From positions 1-64,000 of the forward strand of contig NZ_CAKRNY010000006.1 in assembly GCF_934371575.1 (NCBI RefSeq): 64,000 nt of DNA, written 5' to 3'. The DNA is from an uncultured Blautia sp. (GTDB lineage Bacteria; Bacillota; Clostridia; Lachnospirales; Lachnospiraceae). The position numbers were made by a program, and so were the translations under genes. The notes below the pieces were generated by a model, which made no database searches, was not told the origin of the DNA, and worked only from the letters and a program-made list of their open reading frames with translations. Each line of letters begins with the position of its first letter. Within the stretch, counting starts at the first letter, position 1. Positions 60,501-64,000 of this stretch are shown here, piece after piece.

Positions 60501-61952
60501 ATGAAAACAAAGCAGGCTGTAAATCCGTACCTGCCAAGCTGGGAATACGTGCCGGATGCGGAGCCGCATATTGTGGATGGGCGTGTATACATATATGGTT
60601 CTCATGATCTTTTTAACGGCTTGAATTTCTGTCTGGGCGATTATGTATGCTGGTCAGCACCAGTAGACGATCTGGGCAACTGGCGTTATGAGGGTGTTAT
60701 TTTCAAAAGAGAGCAGGATCCGGCAGCGCCGAAGATCCGTCTTACAAATGGTCTGGCAGCACCGGATATGATCCAGGGACCGGACGGAAGATTTTATCTT
60801 TATTATTTCATGGGCGGCACCAAGATGATCTCTGTGGCTGTCTGTGATAAGCCGGCAGGCAAATATGAATTCTATGGTTATGTAAAATATGCAGACGGCA
60901 CTCCTATTGGAAAGAAAGAGGAGCCGCTGCAGTTTGACCCGGGCATTTTTATGGATGACGATGGAAAGCTGTATCTTTACACAGGCTTTGCCCTTCAGGG
61001 AAATCCCCTTCTGCTTGATGGCTCCAAGCCGACTGAGCACGGTGCAATGTGCTTCGAGCTGGATCCGGCAGATATGCTTACTGTAAAAATGGGACCGAAA
61101 TACATCGGAATTGCCAGTGAGAAAGAAGCACCAGGAAGTTCTTATGAGGGACATCCCTTCCTGGAGGCAAGCTCCATGCGTAAATTCAATGGAACCTATT
61201 ACTTCATCTACAGTTCCCTGAACAGCCATGAGCTTTGCTATGCAACAAGCGATAACCCTACAGAGGGCTTTGAGTTTGGCGGTGTGCTGGTCAGCAACGG
61301 AGACATCGGTCTCTCGGGAATTACAGATGTGAAAAATGCAAGAAACTGTACCGGAAACACTCACGGAAGCCTGATTGAGATTAATGGAAGCTATTATGTT
61401 TTCTATCACAGACACAGTAACCGTAAGCAGTCTTCCCGTCAGGCCTGTGCAGAGCGCATCCGCTTCGAGAATGGCAAATTCTATCAGGCAGAGATGACCT
61501 CCTGTGGTCTGAATGACGGACCGCTTAAGGGAAAAGGAAACTATCCTTCCTACATTGCCTGCAACGTATATGGCAAAAAGGGAACCCGTTTCCTGAGCAT
61601 GATCAAGCATTTCAAGTCTGGTCATCCATATCTGACACAGGAGGGAAAAGACCGTGAGCAGGGTCCTGACCAGTATGTGGCAAATATGTGTGACGGAGCT
61701 GTTGCGGGCTTCAAGTATTTTGACCTGCGTGAGACTTCAAAGGTTCGCATTAACATTAAGGGAAAAGCAACTGGAGTTGTTTATGTGACTACAGAGGAAG
61801 GCGGCAAGCCAGTGGCAAAGATTCAGGTAAAACCTTGCAAGGAGCAGCATGGCTTCGGGGCTGACCTGATTGGACTTGGCGAGAAAGAGGCACTGTATTT
61901 CAGTTTTAAAGGAACCGGTGCATTTAATTTTATGTCATTTGACCTGAAATAA
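60501..61952 (+). CDS. GH43 beta-xylosidase/alpha-L-arabinofuranosidase
   Basis: Inverting glycosidase with a five-bladed beta-propeller, 483 residues, no signal peptide. ATG 60501 is preferred for its GGAGG; an in-frame ATG at 60405 would add 32 very charged residues. The likely catalytic set is Asp19 (VPDAEPH), Asp89 (AAPDMIQG) and Glu222 (FLEASSM). A C-terminal beta-sandwich (~365-483) follows. Family members cut arabinose or xylose side chains. It is in one operon with the GPH symporter (28 bp), so it acts on imported short oligosaccharides. Confidence 0.9.
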   Translation: MKTKQAVNPYLPSWEYVPDAEPHIVDGRVYIYGSHDLFNGLNFCLGDYVCWSAPVDDLGNWRYEGVIFKREQDPAAPKIRLTNGLAAPDMIQGPDGRFYLYYFMGGTKMISVAVCDKPAGKYEFYGYVKYADGTPIGKKEEPLQFDPGIFMDDDGKLYLYTGFALQGNPLLLDGSKPTEHGAMCFELDPADMLTVKMGPKYIGIASEKEAPGSSYEGHPFLEASSMRKFNGTYYFIYSSLNSHELCYATSDNPTEGFEFGGVLVSNGDIGLSGITDVKNARNCTGNTHGSLIEINGSYYVFYHRHSNRKQSSRQACAERIRFENGKFYQAEMTSCGLNDGPLKGKGNYPSYIACNVYGKKGTRFLSMIKHFKSGHPYLTQEGKDREQGPDQYVANMCDGAVAGFKYFDLRETSKVRINIKGKATGVVYVTTEEGGKPVAKIQVKPCKEQHGFGADLIGLGEKEALYFSFKGTGAFNFMSFDLK

Positions 61953-61980
61953 AGAAAAGGATACCCAGGAGGCGAAATAT

Positions 61981-63552
61981 TTGAACATTACTAATTTTGC
62001 AAAAAAACTTGCAGAAAAGCCGGTTTTTAAAACAAGAATCAAATCCGATCAGGTGAAGCTTCCGGAGATAGCCATTGGATATTTTCTGGCACCTTTTTGC
62101 GCCATGTTTGCCAATGCCATTTTCGGTGCTTATCTGAATCGTTATTATGTGGATGTACTTGGCTGGACGAAATTCGGAGCATTTGCCACACTTCTGCCAA
62201 TTGTATCTGTGATTTTCGTAGTTCTCGGAAATCTGATGATCGGACAGTGGATCGACAACACCAGAAGTACACAGGGAAAAGCAAGACCGTACCTGATCCT
62301 TGCAGCTCCTATGCTGGTTGTGGCGATCATTCTTATGTTTATGACACCAACAAAGGGCAATAATGCAATTCAGATGATCTGGATCGCAGTGTCCTATAAC
62401 CTGTACTATGCACTTGCATATCCATGTTTTTACTGTGCACACAGCTCCATGGTCTCTCTTTCTACCAGAAATTCTGAGAGCCGCGGACTTCTTGCAACAC
62501 TTTCAAATGCAGCAATGGTTGCTTCTGCCGGAGTTGGAGCCAGCATTGTAGTGCCGATCCTTCTTCAGAGCTTTCTGTTTGTGACAAAGGACGGCGGAAT
62601 TGATGTGGATGCAAGCTATTCACACTGGAGGATTATTTCCATAGTTCTTTGTCTGGTAAGTGCATTTGGCTGTATGCTGGAATATTATTTTACCAGAGAG
62701 CGTATTACAGAGGAAACCATCAATCTGAATGTAAAGGAAGAGAAGATGCCGCTGAAAAAACAGCTGGAAGGCTGTATCCACAACAAATACTGGTGGATCA
62801 TCATTCTCTATTTCCTGATTTTCCAGTTTGGCCAGCTGATCAAAAACAGTTCCATGAGCTTCTATGTAAGATGGATGTTTGACAGTGTAATTAATTCTGC
62901 AAATCCGGAGCAGACTTCCGGAGCATTAATGTCAACACTTGGTCTGGTTGGTGGAATCCCAACTGCAGTGGGCATGTTGGTGGCATGGCCCATCGCCCGT
63001 AAGCTTGGAAAGAAAAGAGCCGTTGTTACAGGACTTTGTTTTTCTGTTGTAGGCGGTCTTGTCTGCTTCCTGAATGTACACAGCTTCGGAATGGTTGCTG
63101 CAAGTATGGTACTGAAAGGAATCGGAAGTATTCCGGCAATGTATGTAACTATGGCACTTCTTTCTGATGTGCTTGACCATCTGGAAGCGAAAAATGGTTT
63201 CCGAAGTGATGGATTTACAATGTCTGTGTACAGCTCCATTATGGTAGGCTTAAGCGGACTCTGTATCGGTGTGCTGAACAGTCTTCTTACCTTTGCAGGC
63301 TACAGCAATACCGGCATTGCCTGCAATCCGCAGACTCTGGAAATTGTTGAAAATGTGGCAAACTATACAGGTCAGATCGTCTACCGTCAGATGGGCGGCG
63401 TGGAGCAGGTGCTTGCATTTGCATTTTTGGCGGCAGATGTGATCACATATGCAGTTGTTATCATTCTCATGAGCCGTCTGGATGTGGAAAAACACATTGA
63501 AGAGGATCAGAAAAAGATCAAAGAGAATCAGAAGAAAGCAGCTAATATCTAA
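61981..63552 (+). CDS. GPH-family sugar:cation symporter (MelB/XynB-transporter type)
   Basis: 523 residues with about twelve helices (for example the first at FLAPFCAMFANAIFGAYLN). Similar to the glycoside-pentoside-hexuronide symporters that take up xylosides, melibiose or glucuronides. TTG start with AGGAGG 7-8 nt upstream. The RYYVDVLGWTKFG and GQWIDNTRSTQGKARPYLI regions match the conserved loop between helices 2 and 3. It likely feeds the GH43 enzyme. A strong terminator follows. Confidence 0.9.
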   Translation: MNITNFAKKLAEKPVFKTRIKSDQVKLPEIAIGYFLAPFCAMFANAIFGAYLNRYYVDVLGWTKFGAFATLLPIVSVIFVVLGNLMIGQWIDNTRSTQGKARPYLILAAPMLVVAIILMFMTPTKGNNAIQMIWIAVSYNLYYALAYPCFYCAHSSMVSLSTRNSESRGLLATLSNAAMVASAGVGASIVVPILLQSFLFVTKDGGIDVDASYSHWRIISIVLCLVSAFGCMLEYYFTRERITEETINLNVKEEKMPLKKQLEGCIHNKYWWIIILYFLIFQFGQLIKNSSMSFYVRWMFDSVINSANPEQTSGALMSTLGLVGGIPTAVGMLVAWPIARKLGKKRAVVTGLCFSVVGGLVCFLNVHSFGMVAASMVLKGIGSIPAMYVTMALLSDVLDHLEAKNGFRSDGFTMSVYSSIMVGLSGLCIGVLNSLLTFAGYSNTGIACNPQTLEIVENVANYTGQIVYRQMGGVEQVLAFAFLAADVITYAVVIILMSRLDVEKHIEEDQKKIKENQKKAANI

Positions 63553-63606
63553 TTGTTTCAGAACCTGTTTCCTGTTATACTATTTTTAGTTAACACAAGT
63601 GATTCC

Positions 63607-63646
63607 GGCTCTCTGGTGCAGTGTCACTGTGCCAGGGAGCCGTTTT
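63607..63646 (+). terminator. Terminator after the GPH symporter gene
   Basis: GGCTCTCTGGTGCAG (63607-63621) pairs with CTGTGCCAGGGAGCC (63627-63641), with two G-U pairs and a 5-nt loop, then TTTT. A second inverted repeat TAGCCGAAT/ATTCGGCTA (63646-63654, 63671-63679) follows at once. Confidence 0.85.
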
Positions 63647-63742
63647 AGCCGAATTAACTGCGAAGAAGCTATTCGGCTATGAGAAGACAGCAAAGAGGAT
63701 TGGAATATCCGTCTGATTGAATAAGATAGGTGAGAAATAATT

Positions 63743-64000
63743 ATGATAAGAATTGCAATTGTAGAGGATGACAGGCATGACCGGGAGGCATTGAAGAAAT
63801 GCCTGAGTCGTTATGAAAAAGAGAACCAGGTGAAGTTTTCCGTAACAGAATTTCAGGACGGAGAGGATATTGTAACCGATTACACTGCCAGCTATGACCT
63901 TATTATTCTGGATATTGAGATGGCGTTTCTCAATGGGATGAAAGCAGCAGAAAAAATCCGCGAGCTTGATACAAATGTAATTATTATTTTTATTACAAAC
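63743..64000 (+). CDS. Response regulator receiver domain (probably LytTR type), 3' end outside window
   Basis: 86 codons are open to the right edge. IAIVEDDRHDREAL and the phospho-acceptor Asp in LIILDIEMAFLNGMKAA are receiver hallmarks. The sequence is closest in style to the regulator at 29905 (IAVVEDD, LVFMDIAMPHMNGLEAA), so a LytTR output domain is expected beyond the edge. The ribosome site is weak (AGGTGAG at ~63728). Confidence 0.85.
   Translation, partial: MIRIAIVEDDRHDREALKKCLSRYEKENQVKFSVTEFQDGEDIVTDYTASYDLIILDIEMAFLNGMKAAEKIRELDTNVIIIFITN

Noticed and set aside
1..64000. tRNA, rRNA, riboswitch or CRISPR features
   Set aside because: I found no cloverleaf-like or rRNA-like segment, no recognisable riboswitch core (including none resembling a cobalamin riboswitch before the corrinoid gene), and no spaced short repeats.

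Overview
The window looks like a polysaccharide- and glycoside-foraging region of a low-to-mid GC Gram-positive gut anaerobe, most likely a Lachnospiraceae (Blautia/Roseburia-like) member. The evidence is strong AGGAGG ribosome sites, T-tailed hairpin terminators, CUT1 sugar ABC transport, YesM/YesN and LytTR two-component pairs, and many secreted or membrane-tethered glycoside hydrolases. The genus is an inference; there is no rRNA in the window. Almost everything is on the + strand, the exceptions being one two-component pair, one DUF2798 gene and one pseudogene. I see no tRNA, rRNA, CRISPR array or complete insertion sequence.

Region 1 (1-7.3 kb): a 5'-truncated GH2 beta-glycosidase, a membrane-anchored esterase, and a 1,124-residue membrane protein with two GGDEF modules and an EAL module. 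Region 2 (7.3-14.5 kb): a 975-residue protein that joins a tetrahydrofolate methyltransferase-like domain, a corrinoid-binding domain and a UroD-type methyltransferase domain in one chain. It is followed by a fucose-isomerase-like protein, a cysteine desulfurase, a small unknown protein and an AraC regulator. This resembles an acetogen-style O-demethylase collapsed into one polypeptide. Region 3 (14.5-31.9 kb): GH31 and GH95-like enzymes, a YesMN pair, a CUT1 ABC importer without an ATPase gene, a membrane-bound CE1-type esterase, a second GH2 and a LytTR two-component pair.

Region 4 (32-45 kb): a secreted SGNH esterase, a domain-permuted GH3 anchored at its C-terminus, a four-helix membrane partner, a secreted protein made of three nearly identical ~94-residue repeats, a secreted GH78 rhamnosidase, a RelA/SpoT-type synthetase gene and a secreted alpha/beta hydrolase. 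Region 5 (45-49 kb) is a mobile-type patch: an Rpn-like nuclease gene bracketed by two related palindromes, a DUF2798 membrane protein and an AAA/PD-(D/E)XK protein. Region 6 (49-64 kb): a second permuted GH3 with Ig-like domains and an acidic tail, a secreted InlB-repeat/carbohydrate-binding protein, a second four-helix membrane protein, a third permuted GH3 with a C-terminal anchor, a GHKL/LytTR pair, GH43, a GPH sugar symporter, and the start of another response regulator.

Together the genes suggest stepwise outer-surface trimming of decorated plant glycans or glycosides (beta-glucosyl, rhamnosyl, arabinosyl/xylosyl and ester groups), import by ABC or GPH transporters, and cytoplasmic finishing by GH2, GH31, GH95-like and GH43 enzymes. 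The corrinoid methyltransferase could remove O-methyl groups from methoxylated sugars or aglycones; its substrate is not visible in the sequence. The most unusual items are the three-domain corrinoid fusion, the recurring GH3-plus-four-helix membrane pair, and the triple-repeat secreted protein.
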